Assembly (NCBI RefSeq): GCF_037029465.1
Contig: NZ_JAYMEM010000028.1
Span: 62,001-126,000, forward strand
Origin: Mesoflavibacter sp037029465
Lineage (GTDB): Bacteria > Bacteroidota > Bacteroidia > Flavobacteriales > Flavobacteriaceae
Direction: 5' to 3'
DNA length: 64,000 nucleotides
A model generated the notes under the pieces. That model made no database searches and was not told where the DNA came from. It was given only the letters and a program-made list of their open reading frames with translations. A program made the translations under genes and the position numbers. Shown here one piece after another: positions 43,025 to 50,912 of the stretch; position 1 is the first letter of the stretch, and the number at the start of each line of letters is the position of its first letter.

Positions 43025-44002
43025 ATGAAAGTAGAAAAAAATAAAATAGTCTTTTCCATCGTGCTGGTATGCATACTGCTTTTTATAGGTGGTTATGCAA
43101 TGTTAGTATTAGGAGAAGACGAAGAACCGACCATAGAGAACAATCAAATTCCCGTACCGAAACTGGAAGACGACCAAAAGGAATACGATTCCAAATTGGA
43201 TGCCTTAAACGATTTAAAGGAAGTGAGGGAGACCAATGCACCAAGTATTTATGATGAACGGCTGTTGGATTCCACAGGCGTGTATGACCCTGATTTATTG
43301 GACAAGAAAAAAATGCAGATGGTAGATAGCATCTACCAGCAAGGACAGATTCGATATTCAGATAGAACGTTTGAAAATATCAATCCCAGATACAAACCAT
43401 CAAAACCATCTATTAAGAAGGAAAAAGACACAACGGATGCCATTGTAGAAAAAGAAACGAATGTCGAAGCCAAAGAACGTGCTTTGGAGCATCAACTCTT
43501 TTTTGCCTCGCATCCCATTGAAAATGATGATTTGAACTCAAAGAACACCGATGAATTTATATATGTTCGGGTTGATGGCACACAGACGGTTAAAACTAAT
43601 TATCGTTTACAAATGCGGTTGCTAAAGGACGCTACCGTTTACGGACAACGCTATTCCAAAAACACGCCCATTTACGGATTTGTCGATTTTAAACCCAATC
43701 GCACAATCATAGACATTGAGAACATCAATCATCAGCCAGTAAAATTGAAAGCCTATGACTTTCAAGATGGTAGCGAAGGCATTTATATCGAAAACAGTTT
43801 TAGAGCCGAAGTTACCAATGAAATCGTTGGAGATATGGTGGACGACATCAACATTACCGGTGTTCCACAAGTAAGCGGTTTCAAGAAAATTTTCCAACGC
43901 AACCATAAAAACGTAAAGGTTACAATAACCGACAATTACAAACTCATTTTAAGGCTTCCTAAAACCAAATATCAAGGTAAGCCAATAATGGGCAATTACT
44001 AA
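43025..44002 (+). CDS. traM: TraM, VirB10-like transfer protein
   Basis: A 325-residue protein with one N-terminal membrane helix (residues ~9-28), a long hydrophilic periplasmic linker and a C-terminal beta-rich domain (YRLQMRLLKDATVYGQRYSKNTPIYGFVDF), the layout of TraM. It should bridge inner and outer membrane in the channel. Confidence 0.88.
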   Translation: MKVEKNKIVFSIVLVCILLFIGGYAMLVLGEDEEPTIENNQIPVPKLEDDQKEYDSKLDALNDLKEVRETNAPSIYDERLLDSTGVYDPDLLDKKKMQMVDSIYQQGQIRYSDRTFENINPRYKPSKPSIKKEKDTTDAIVEKETNVEAKERALEHQLFFASHPIENDDLNSKNTDEFIYVRVDGTQTVKTNYRLQMRLLKDATVYGQRYSKNTPIYGFVDFKPNRTIIDIENINHQPVKLKAYDFQDGSEGIYIENSFRAEVTNEIVGDMVDDINITGVPQVSGFKKIFQRNHKNVKVTITDNYKLILRLPKTKYQGKPIMGNY

Positions 44003-44012
44003 ACTTATTATT

Positions 44013-44813
44013 ATGAAGACATATATCACATTACTACTATTTATTTGTACAATGTCAATAGTTGCACAACAACCCCTCGATACCATTTATGCCAACGACA
44101 AGAAAAATGTCGCCCTATTTTTTCCCAATCCAATACGACAGGGAATTACCGGAGCTTCCCATTTTGTATTCACCTATAATCGTGAAAAAGAGCAGTATTT
44201 TGGATTGTTACAGGCGAAGCCTGGAACTGAAAGCAACCTTTTGACCGTTACAAGTGATGGTAGCGTTTATTCTTATATTCTGAAGTATTCTGAAAAACTT
44301 CCAGAACTGAATTATTTTATCAACGAAAATGAAAGCATTGGTAGCGAGCTTCCAATAAAGATTAAGCAGAAGCCCGAAGTTAAAGCGTTGAACGAATACA
44401 CAAATAGAATAACCCATTTTCAAAAATTCAGCGAGTATTTATTAAAATCCAACTTTGAGAGTATTGAAACCAAACGCAAAAAAGGCATCAAAGTACAATT
44501 GCAAAAAATGGCATACGATGCTTCTGAAGTGTATTTGGTCATTGAAGTTAAAAACAAGTCCGGAATCGATTTTGAAATCGACTATCTCAACGTATATAGA
44601 ACCAACGGAAACAAAAAACGTAAAGCCTCTTATCAAAGATTGCAGCAAGAAGTGATATACAAACACAAAATGCCATATTCCATTACTGATGGAGAAAGTC
44701 AATGCTTTGTGTATGTAGTTCCAAAGTTTGTTTTAGGAGACAACGAAAAGTTAATGCTGGAGCTGAAGGAGCTAAAAGGGAGCAGGAAAATGATTTTGGA
44801 AACCAAAATTTAA
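44013..44813 (+). CDS. traN: TraN (DUF4138), VirB9-like transfer protein
   Basis: A 266-residue exported protein (signal peptide ending IVA/Q) with the TraN opening LDTIYANDKKNVALFFPNPIRQGITGASHFVFTYNREK and a C-terminal SITDGESQCFVYVVPKFVLG. It is the last gene of the operon; traL, traO, traP and traQ are not seen, which is common in flavobacterial elements. A strong terminator follows directly. Confidence 0.87.
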   Translation: MKTYITLLLFICTMSIVAQQPLDTIYANDKKNVALFFPNPIRQGITGASHFVFTYNREKEQYFGLLQAKPGTESNLLTVTSDGSVYSYILKYSEKLPELNYFINENESIGSELPIKIKQKPEVKALNEYTNRITHFQKFSEYLLKSNFESIETKRKKGIKVQLQKMAYDASEVYLVIEVKNKSGIDFEIDYLNVYRTNGNKKRKASYQRLQQEVIYKHKMPYSITDGESQCFVYVVPKFVLGDNEKLMLELKELKGSRKMILETKI

Positions 44814-44838
44814 GAGGTGTTTATCACCTCTTTTTTTA
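44812..44838 (+). terminator. Terminator of the tra operon
   Basis: AAGAGGTG / CACCTCTT with a TTTAT loop, followed by a T run, immediately after the traN stop codon. Confidence 0.88.
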
Positions 44839-44850
44839 TGATTAAAAAAG

Positions 44851-44858
44851 TACCTTTG
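44851..44858 (+). promoter_or_regulatory. -7 promoter box TACCTTTG for the CDF gene
   Basis: TACCTTTG fits TAnnTTTG. The predicted transcript start (about 44865) lies 32 bases before the ATG at 44897. Confidence 0.45.
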
Positions 44859-44896
44859 TTATAAATATAACAAATCTATTGACAACTAAAATTAGA

Positions 44897-45763
44897 ATGA
44901 ATAACGAACAAACCGCAATACGAACAACTTATTTCAGCATAATTGGGAATACTGCTTTAGCCTTAATTAAAGGACTTGCGGGATTTTTTGGAAATTCTTA
45001 TGCTTTAATTGCAGATGCGATTGAATCGACAACGGATATTTTTGCTTCATTTTTAGTTTTATTAGGTTTTAAATATGCAAAACGACCAGCGGACGAAAAT
45101 CATCCCTATGGACACGGTAAAATTGAGCCATTAATTACCTTTGGAGTTGTTACATTCCTTGTTGTTTCTGCCACAATAATCGCCTATGAAAGTATTCAAA
45201 ACATTCAAACACCTCATAAAATCCCGAAATCTTGGACTTTGATTGTGCTAGGTCTAATAATAGCTTGGAAAGAAATCTCATTTCAAATTGTAATTAAAAA
45301 AAGTAAACAAACAAATAGTTCATCATTAAAAGCAGATGCTTGGCATCATAGAAGTGATGCCGTAACTTCGGTAATGGCCTTTATCGGTATTTCGATAGCA
45401 ATCATATATGGAAAAGGTTATGAAACAGCAGATGATTGGGCTGCATTATTCGCTTCAGCGTTTATTTTATATAATAGTTATTTAATATTACGTCCAGCTT
45501 TAGGAGAAGTTATGGACGAACAACTTTATGACGAACTGATAATTGAAATTAGAGAAAAATCAACAGAAGTTCAAGGTGTTTTAGGAACAGAGAAATGTTT
45601 TATTAGAAAATCCGGAATGAAATTCCACGTGGATTTACACGCAATTGTGAATAGTGAAATTTCGGTAAAATCTGGTCACGACATTGCTCATAAGTTAAAA
45701 GACCATTTACGAAAAGAAATACCGAATTTAGGACACGTACTAATTCATATTGAACCGAATTAA
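44897..45763 (+). CDS. Cation diffusion facilitator (CDF) metal exporter
   Basis: A 288-residue protein from the ATG at 44897. Six membrane helices carry the metal site pattern SYALIADAIESTTDIFAS (helix 2; Asp with a downstream Asp) and ADAWHHRSDAVTSVMAF (helix 5, HxxxD), as in zinc/iron/cadmium CDF antiporters. The cytosolic C-terminal domain has the usual DEQLYDELI...HIEPN pattern. It is separate from the large metal block, between the tra operon and the integrase, with its own promoter. It is probably a late-acquired metal-resistance cargo. Confidence 0.9.
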   Translation: MNNEQTAIRTTYFSIIGNTALALIKGLAGFFGNSYALIADAIESTTDIFASFLVLLGFKYAKRPADENHPYGHGKIEPLITFGVVTFLVVSATIIAYESIQNIQTPHKIPKSWTLIVLGLIIAWKEISFQIVIKKSKQTNSSSLKADAWHHRSDAVTSVMAFIGISIAIIYGKGYETADDWAALFASAFILYNSYLILRPALGEVMDEQLYDELIIEIREKSTEVQGVLGTEKCFIRKSGMKFHVDLHAIVNSEISVKSGHDIAHKLKDHLRKEIPNLGHVLIHIEPN

Positions 45764-45815
45764 TAAAAATAAATATATCAATAAAAATTGTCTATTCTGA
45801 TGACCGAAGAAAAAT

Positions 45816-46340
45816 TTAATAATCTTTCCTATCCGTTTTAAAACCAATTCGTTCCCTGTTTTGCTGGTCAATCTGCACTTTGTCTTTTTGCAATAAATAA
45901 TTCAATGCCTGATGAATGTCCTTAAATTTGATATTCATTTCTTTTTCAAGTTGGGCTATATGTTCTTTAAGGTTGCTATAATCTGTAAGATGCTGCCGTA
46001 ACGCTACAAATGCACGCATAATAGATATATTTACGTCAATGGCCTTGTCGCTGTTAAGTACGCTGGAAAGCATTGCTACACCTTGTTCAGTAAAGGCAAA
46101 AGGAGCAGTCGGGCTAAATTTGATATTCTCTGGAAGGTTATCACAATTTGTGATAACCTCTTTCCACTCGTCCTTTGAAAGCTGAAACATAAAATCATCT
46201 GGAAAACGTTTAAGGTTACGTCTAACGGCTTGTTTAAGCACTCTGGTTTCTACTTCATAAAGTTCTGCGAGGTCAAAATCAAGAATTACTTTGTTACCTT
46301 GTATATTGTGTATTTTGGTTTTTATTATTGATAGTTTCAT
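45816..46340 (-). CDS. ORF6N-domain DNA-binding protein
   Basis: A 174-residue protein. Residues ~8-95 form an ORF6N domain (VILDFDLAELYEVETRVLKQAVRRNLKRFPDDFMFQLSKDEW, then APFAFTEQGVAMLSSVL), common in phage and mobile-element regulators. A coiled coil follows (residues ~118-145). It lies directly downstream of the integrase on the same strand, so a role in regulation or as an integrase partner is plausible. A 23-bp palindrome sits inside the gene (46136-46158). Confidence 0.85.
   Translation of the reverse strand: MKLSIIKTKIHNIQGNKVILDFDLAELYEVETRVLKQAVRRNLKRFPDDFMFQLSKDEWKEVITNCDNLPENIKFSPTAPFAFTEQGVAMLSSVLNSDKAIDVNISIMRAFVALRQHLTDYSNLKEHIAQLEKEMNIKFKDIHQALNYLLQKDKVQIDQQNRERIGFKTDRKDY
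46136..46158. repeat. 23-bp near-perfect palindrome inside the ORF6N gene
   Basis: Arms GGTTATCACAA and TTGTGATAACC flank a single central T. The 11-bp arms are exact. It falls on codons for the VITNCDNLP segment. It could be an operator or chance. Confidence 0.5.
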
Positions 46341-46361
46341 TGTGTTTTGGTTTAAGTAAGT

Positions 46362-47627
46362 TTATGAATTTTGAGATGCTACTTTTGAGATAGGTTCGTT
46401 TTCTATCTCATTGAATTGGGTCCTTAATTTTTGCATATCGTCACTAACTTTACGTTCAATAACCTTTGCATAAATTTGGGTAGTAGATATTCGGGAATGG
46501 CCCAATAATTTTGAAACTGTCTCGATAGGCATTCCATTACTCAATGTTACTGTTGTGGCAAACGTATGTCTTGCGATATGGAATGTAAGGTTCTTTTTAA
46601 TCCCACAGACATCTGCAATTTCCTTTAGATAAGAGTTCAGTTTTTGATTTGATATTTTAGGAAATATACTTCCTTGGGAAATGGATTTACGGTTGCTCTT
46701 GTATTTTTCAACAATTTGCATCGCTTTTGGTAACAAAGGTATTCTTATAGGCTTTGTCGTCTTTTCTCGTTTGTAATAAATCCAAAGTTCGCCATCGATG
46801 CCAATACAGATATTATCCGCAGTTAAATGAATGACATCAATATAGCTTAAACTGGTATAGCAACTAAAAACAAACAAATCCTTAACCAATTCCAATCTGT
46901 GAATGCTAAATTGTTTGTTTTCTATCTCTTGAAGTTCTTCGAGGCTTAAAAAGCCTCTTTCATTTTTAATGAATTTAGCTTTGAAATTGATAAAAGGGTC
47001 GCGTTCTATCCAGCCCAACTTATGTGATAGATTTATCAGTTTCCTAAACCGTTCTATGTGCTTCATCACGGTATTATTGCCCATTGGTTTTTGATGGTCT
47101 TCGGGTACATAACCTCGAAGATATTTCTCGAATTTTATGATAAAGTGATAATCGAGTTCCCGTAAGTAAAGGTCTGTGGTCTTATAGAATTTCGATAAAA
47201 ATTTTGAGATATAACTTTGTGTAGTGTAGTAATTTTTTTGTGTTCCCCACTTTAATTTGTTTACCATATCTTCATTATGGTAATTGATAATATCAGTAAT
47301 GGAACGATTATTTTCGTCATTACCAAAGTATCGAGCCTTAACAACTTGTGCAGTAATCAATTTATGCTCGTTCATTAAATCGCGATAACATTTAAAAAGA
47401 TGATTGTAAGTTTCATCCAAATAACTGTTCAAGATTCTTGATTTTTGGTTAGTTCCACGAGCCCTGTTTTTATGGACATCCCAATCAGAAACTAAAACTT
47501 TTCGTTTTAAACTGATGGTAGCCCGTTTACCATTTACCGTAATTCTTGCGTAAATTGATGCTTGGTCATTTTTTGCCCTGGAGAAGTCCGCCCAGAACAA
47601 AATACTGAAGGTGGAAGATGTTTTCAT
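46362..47627 (-). CDS. Tyrosine recombinase (integrase) of the element
   Basis: A 421-residue site-specific recombinase. Arm-binding and SAM-like N-terminal domains (residues ~1-210) are followed by a catalytic domain with HIARH (His350, Arg353), GHSRISTTQIY (His377, Tyr386). The first catalytic Arg position reads CYTSLSYID rather than GLRxxE, as is usual in the Bacteroidetes group that includes IntDOT-like enzymes. It should excise and integrate the element to its left. A shared 15-mer lies 40 bases upstream of its start. Confidence 0.9.
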   Translation of the reverse strand: MKTSSTFSILFWADFSRAKNDQASIYARITVNGKRATISLKRKVLVSDWDVHKNRARGTNQKSRILNSYLDETYNHLFKCYRDLMNEHKLITAQVVKARYFGNDENNRSITDIINYHNEDMVNKLKWGTQKNYYTTQSYISKFLSKFYKTTDLYLRELDYHFIIKFEKYLRGYVPEDHQKPMGNNTVMKHIERFRKLINLSHKLGWIERDPFINFKAKFIKNERGFLSLEELQEIENKQFSIHRLELVKDLFVFSCYTSLSYIDVIHLTADNICIGIDGELWIYYKREKTTKPIRIPLLPKAMQIVEKYKSNRKSISQGSIFPKISNQKLNSYLKEIADVCGIKKNLTFHIARHTFATTVTLSNGMPIETVSKLLGHSRISTTQIYAKVIERKVSDDMQKLRTQFNEIENEPISKVASQNS

Positions 47628-47666
47628 TATTTCGTCTTTTAGTTAACAATAATTCGTTGTTATCAG

Positions 47667-47681
47667 ACGAAAGTCAAATCA
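47667..47681 (+). repeat. 15-bp shared motif ACGAAAGTCAAATCA (copy 2 of 3)
   Basis: Identical to 29889-29903 and the reverse complement of 58069-58083. It lies just upstream of the integrase start; relative to that gene it reads TGATTTGACTTTCGT. Confidence 0.6.
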
Positions 47682-47823
47682 CTTATAAAGATACATTTAT
47701 TTATCGATTAGCAGACAGTTAGCTACAAATCTGGTCAACACTTTTTGATTTTTCAAATTGTTATCCGATTTGTTGACGTTTTTAATCAAAACATATCAAT
47801 TCTTATGATATTCTTAAAAACAG

Positions 47824-47895
47824 AAAAACCTGTAAATCATACGATTAACAGGTTTTTGTTATAGATTGATACTATAATTTGTCGGGGTGGCAGGA
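47824..47895 (-). other. Candidate attachment site: tRNA 3'-end-like scar plus terminator
   Basis: On the minus strand, TCCTGCCACCCCGAC (47895 to 47881) looks like the last bases of a tRNA gene. It is followed by a strong hairpin with arms at 47843-47857 and 47824-47838 (GATTAACAGGTTTTT / AAAAACCTGTAAATC on the plus strand). The bases upstream do not fold as a tRNA, so only a 3' fragment would remain. This is what an attachment-site core left by an integrase looks like, but the match is short. Confidence 0.35.
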
Positions 47896-48096
47896 CGACT
47901 AACCGTTCTGCGTTTCCCTTTATTTATAAGGACTTTAAAAGTTGAGATTTTTAGCACTCACCGAATCACTCAACTATTAATAAGAACTTTTTGTTTGCGA
48001 TTGTTATTCGTAAAGCGGTTGCAAATATAAAACGCTTATTGTTACAATACAACCTAAATTTACACAAATTTTATGAGGATTGAAAGTAATTTGTAA

Positions 48097-48294
48097 CTAT
48101 TTGATATACAATATAACCTCTTCCATTTCAATACCAGAATACTCTGAAAACTCTTTGATAGTCACGAATTGATGAGGTTCTTTATCTAAATAATTTCTTA
48201 TGTCCTGAAGCAATTTACGTCCATAACGTTCACTTCTGCCTGTAATAAGCTGAACATCTTTTGGATATATACATAATCTTCTATTTGGAACCAT
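48097..48294 (-). CDS. Small conserved Bacteroidetes protein, putative DNA-binding
   Basis: A 65-residue protein (MVPNRRLCIYPKDVQLITGRSERYGRK..., ending EVILYIK). The segment IYPKDVQLITGRSERYGRKLLQDI looks like a helix-turn-helix of the kind that reads a following DNA-recognition helix. Small proteins like this are frequent in flavobacterial genomes. It stands alone among non-coding sequence. Confidence 0.65.
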   Translation of the reverse strand: MVPNRRLCIYPKDVQLITGRSERYGRKLLQDIRNYLDKEPHQFVTIKEFSEYSGIEMEEVILYIK

Positions 48295-48371
48295 AATACT
48301 CTATCTATACTTTATCTACGCTTTATCCATATATCATCCATACTTCATGTTTTATGATGATGGTGATGATG

Positions 48372-48475
48372 CGTTGTTAAAATGTTGGAAACCCGAATGG
48401 GTTTTCAATATTTTAATGACGTTTTTGGTTGTATCGGAATGGATGACCTAAAACGGAATTGGTTTTTTAACAACG
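48372..48475. repeat. Nested inverted repeats before the 48.5-kb cassette
   Basis: Outer 11-bp arms CGTTGTTAAAA (48372-48382) / TTTTAACAACG (48465-48475) enclose an inner hairpin around AAACCC-GAAT-GGGTTT (48377-48415). The following gene starts 50 bases later. It could be a recombination or regulatory site of the cassette. Confidence 0.5.
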
Positions 48476-48524
48476 TGCCATAAAATTACGTGATTTGGTT
48501 TCATTAATCAAAAAACGAATTAAT

Positions 48525-49280
48525 ATGGCAAAACAAACTGGAATTATTAAACTGAAAGGAACTATCGGTGGTATTTCCTTTTACAAAACGACTGATGGGC
48601 ATTTAGCACGAGAAAAAGGCGGTGTGGATGCCAATCGTATTGCAAATGATCCTGCGTTTCAGAGAACGCGTGAAAATGGGTCTGAATTTGGACGTGCTGG
48701 TAAAGGTGGCAAGCTCTTGCGAAATGCTATCCGTATTCTTTTGCAAAACGCTAAAGATAAACGTGTGGTTTCTCGTTTGACCAAAACACTTGTAGCAGTT
48801 ACCAAAACTGATACAACCAACGAAAGAGGTTTAAGAACCTTACAGGATGGCGATTTAAGCTTATTAAATAGCTTTGAATTCAACTTGGGTGGAAAGTTAG
48901 GCACAACGCTTTTTGCTCCGTTTACGAATACTTTTGACCGTGTTTCTGGTGATGCTAACGTAAACCTTGATGCGTTTTCTCCAACTGTTAGAATTGCAGC
49001 TCCGACTGGAACAACCCATTTTAAGGTGGTAATGGGTGCTTCTGAATTGGATTTTGAGAACGAAACCTCAACATTTGAAAATGATGAGACTGTCATTCTT
49101 CCTTACACTTCTGCTGATACAGCTGCTATTGCCTTGACCGCTTCTTTGACCGCTAATTCAACGCTCCCTGTTGTACAGGTACTTGGTGTTGAGTTTTACC
49201 AAGAGGTAAACGGACAAATGTACGAGCTTAAGAATGGTGCTTACAACGCCTTGGCAATTGTTATTGTTGACACTCCGTAA
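48525..49280 (+). CDS. Conserved protein of unknown function, cassette gene 1
   Basis: A 251-residue protein from the ATG at 48525 (an in-frame TTG lies at 48495). The N terminus, MAKQTGIIKLKGTIGGISFYK, followed by REKGGVDANRIANDPAFQRTRENGSEFGRAGKGG, is a pattern I have seen in unnamed flavobacterial proteins. The C-terminal half is beta-rich. No signal peptide. It is followed 3 bases later by a DUF5675-like gene and two small membrane proteins, which together look like a mobile or phage-derived cassette. Function unknown. Confidence 0.7.
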   Translation: MAKQTGIIKLKGTIGGISFYKTTDGHLAREKGGVDANRIANDPAFQRTRENGSEFGRAGKGGKLLRNAIRILLQNAKDKRVVSRLTKTLVAVTKTDTTNERGLRTLQDGDLSLLNSFEFNLGGKLGTTLFAPFTNTFDRVSGDANVNLDAFSPTVRIAAPTGTTHFKVVMGASELDFENETSTFENDETVILPYTSADTAAIALTASLTANSTLPVVQVLGVEFYQEVNGQMYELKNGAYNALAIVIVDTP

Positions 49281-49282
49281 GT

Positions 49283-49705
49283 ATGGAATTAGTGCTGCAT
49301 AGAGCCTATTTTGAAGAGGGCACCAATGGTGCTCTCTTTAATTCTGATAGATTCCTTTGTCATACCATCGAATTGCCCTGGAACGATAACAAACGAAACA
49401 TTTCCTGTATTCCTGAAGGTGTTTATGACCTTGAACCACGTTTTTCTAAACGGTTTAAGCATCATTTGATTTTGAACGCTGTAAAAGGTAGAAGTTTTAT
49501 TCTCTTTCACCCTGCGAATGATGCTCTAAAAGAGCTTCAAGGGTGCATTGCTCCAGTAACGTATTTGAGTGGCATAGGAAAGGGGATTTACTCTAAAAAT
49601 GCTATGCAAAAACTATTGTCTTTGGTGTATCAAGCTAAAGACCGAAAAGAAATCATTTTATTAACTATTAAATCACAGAATTATGAACATTGTAAAACGT
49701 TATAA
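49283..49705 (+). CDS. DUF5675-like protein, cassette gene 2
   Basis: A 140-residue protein with the DUF5675 pattern: FLCHTIELPWNDNKRNISCIPEGVYDL, then FILFHPANDALKELQGCIAPVT, retaining the conserved E-L-P-W-x-x-N and the H-x-A-N/G-C pair. The family occurs in phages and mobile cassettes; it has been suspected of wall-related activity but that is not established. It overlaps the next gene by 23 bases. Confidence 0.72.
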   Translation: MELVLHRAYFEEGTNGALFNSDRFLCHTIELPWNDNKRNISCIPEGVYDLEPRFSKRFKHHLILNAVKGRSFILFHPANDALKELQGCIAPVTYLSGIGKGIYSKNAMQKLLSLVYQAKDRKEIILLTIKSQNYEHCKTL

Positions 49706-49925
49706 AAAACCAACTCCCAAATTTTTCAAGACTTTACGCAATATTGGTATTGCATTGGCTACTGCAGGTGGTGCCATCATAGCTGCACCAATTTCGATGC
49801 CTGCCATTGTGGTAACTATTGCTACTTATATGACCGTTGCTGGAACTGTGGCCACCGCAGTTAGTCAAGCGGTTGTTACTGATGATGAAAACACAGAAAC
49901 TGATGAGAATGACGATGGATTATAA
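49683..49925 (+). CDS. Small membrane protein, cassette gene 3
   Basis: An 80-residue protein with one or two Ala/Thr/Val-rich membrane segments (residues ~19-60) and an acidic tail. It overlaps the DUF5675-like gene and is overlapped by the next gene. The holin-like profile beside a possible wall-active gene is suggestive only. Confidence 0.6.
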   Translation: MNIVKRYKKPTPKFFKTLRNIGIALATAGGAIIAAPISMPAIVVTIATYMTVAGTVATAVSQAVVTDDENTETDENDDGL

Positions 49926-50103
49926 CACCAAATCTGCCATTATTGGTGGTACTTTCTTTTCATCTATTTTAAATATTGGTGTTGAAGATTTGATTACCAC
50001 TATTATTTTGGCTGTTGTTGGTGCAATCGTAAGTTTCTTTGTTTCCCTACTGCTTAAAAAGTTTATCACTTTTCTCGGGGCAAAGTGTCGTAGGTGGAAG
50101 TGA
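49903..50103 (+). CDS. Small membrane protein, cassette gene 4
   Basis: A 66-residue protein from the ATG at 49903 (49909 and 49915 are alternatives). It has a central hydrophobic block (IGGTFFSSILNIG, then TTIILAVVGAIVSFFVSLLL) and a basic end (KKFITFLGAKCRRWK). It overlaps the previous stop codon, so translation is coupled. A terminator follows at 50137. Confidence 0.55.
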   Translation: MRMTMDYNTKSAIIGGTFFSSILNIGVEDLITTIILAVVGAIVSFFVSLLLKKFITFLGAKCRRWK

Positions 50104-50136
50104 TTATTGATGTTAAGCGGTGGGAAAGATAAATAA

Positions 50137-50167
50137 AGGGCATTTTCTAAAAAATGCTCTTTTTTTA
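50137..50167 (+). terminator. Terminator of the 48.5-50.1 kb cassette
   Basis: AGGGCATTTT / AAAATGCTCT (one G-U pair) around CTAA, followed by a T run. Confidence 0.75.
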
Positions 50168-50912
50168 TGCGCGGTGTTGAGGTGGGTAAATGGAAAGAGC
50201 GATACCCTGATAAGGGATTGAGAGAATGTAATGCATCCTACCGCAGACACTTGGTAAACATTAATAATTGCTGTAACCTACACCGTTGAAATGGGTGGTG
50301 GGGAAAAGTGGCAGTCTTGTGTGTTCTAAATTTCAATGCCAGTTCTGAATTGAGCGTGGGGAATGTCGGATATTTTACATAATGGCGTTATAGTACAGAA
50401 ACCAAATGAATGCTACTATAACTACCCGTTATGTAAACATAGCTTTGGGTAGTTTTTGGTGTGCGCCTTTCGTCAGGCTCAAGACAGGCTATGGAAACAG
50501 CTCTTTGCTTTTTTGCTGTACCAAATTGTGCAAATAATTCTTTTAAGCAAAACAAGCAATGTGCTGTGTGAGGATTGGCAGCCAAAAACTACAAGCGCGT
50601 TGGCGAGCGGAACAAACCAAAAGACAGAGGATTTTTGCTTTTGCAACAAACTGGGTTTTGGTTTGTGGGGAATTGTAAAATAAATTTTTCTTAAAAAACA
50701 GGGGTCAGAACCTATGACCCTTATTTAAGTTAATATATTGATAATTAAGAACTATAAACTACCCAACAAAATTCATTGGGACAAATTATTTCAAAATTGA
50801 TTTTTTTTAAATAGTGAAATAAAAGAAAGCTCCGATTTTAGAAATGTGTAAATTCCCATTAGTGAAGATAATATTGCTAGTAGACTTTCTAAATTCATAC
50901 TGAAATATACAA
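50168..50912. other. Non-coding stretch with repeats between cassette and RM-like operon
   Basis: No credible gene. The base composition from 50180 to 50660 is more GC-rich than its surroundings. It contains a large imperfect inverted repeat (50376-50435), a short hairpin GGGTCA / TGACCC (50702-50720) that could terminate in either direction, and AT-rich sequence up to the methyltransferase end. A 75-codon frame at 50456-50683 has no protein-like character. Confidence 0.5.
50376..50435. repeat. Large imperfect inverted repeat with ~20-bp arms
   Basis: The left arm begins TACATAA and ends GTTATAGTA (50376-50395); the right arm is TACTATAAC...TTATGTA (50414-50435). An 18-base loop separates them. 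The outer bases pair exactly, and the middle is bulged (TGGC against CGGGTA). The shape, with conserved ends and unequal centres, recalls recombination sites such as integron attC, but no integron integrase is present. Confidence 0.5.

Larger units (their letters stand above)
47628..48096. other. Non-coding junction right of the integrase
   Basis: No gene. It holds the 15-mer at 47667, a terminator hairpin at 47824-47857, a tRNA-3'-end-like stretch at 47881-47895, and AT-rich sequence to 48096. It is the probable right boundary of the first element. Confidence 0.5.

Noticed and set aside
47881..47960. Intact tRNA gene on the minus strand
   Set aside because: The 3' end looks right, but no D-arm, anticodon arm or T-arm can be formed from the upstream bases.
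48300..48360. CRISPR- or iteron-like series CTTTATC..A
   Set aside because: Units are only 7-10 bases long, irregular and fewer than four.
50456..50683. 75-codon frame in the gap before the methyltransferase
   Set aside because: No domain-like pattern; it lies in a GC-shifted repeat-bearing stretch.
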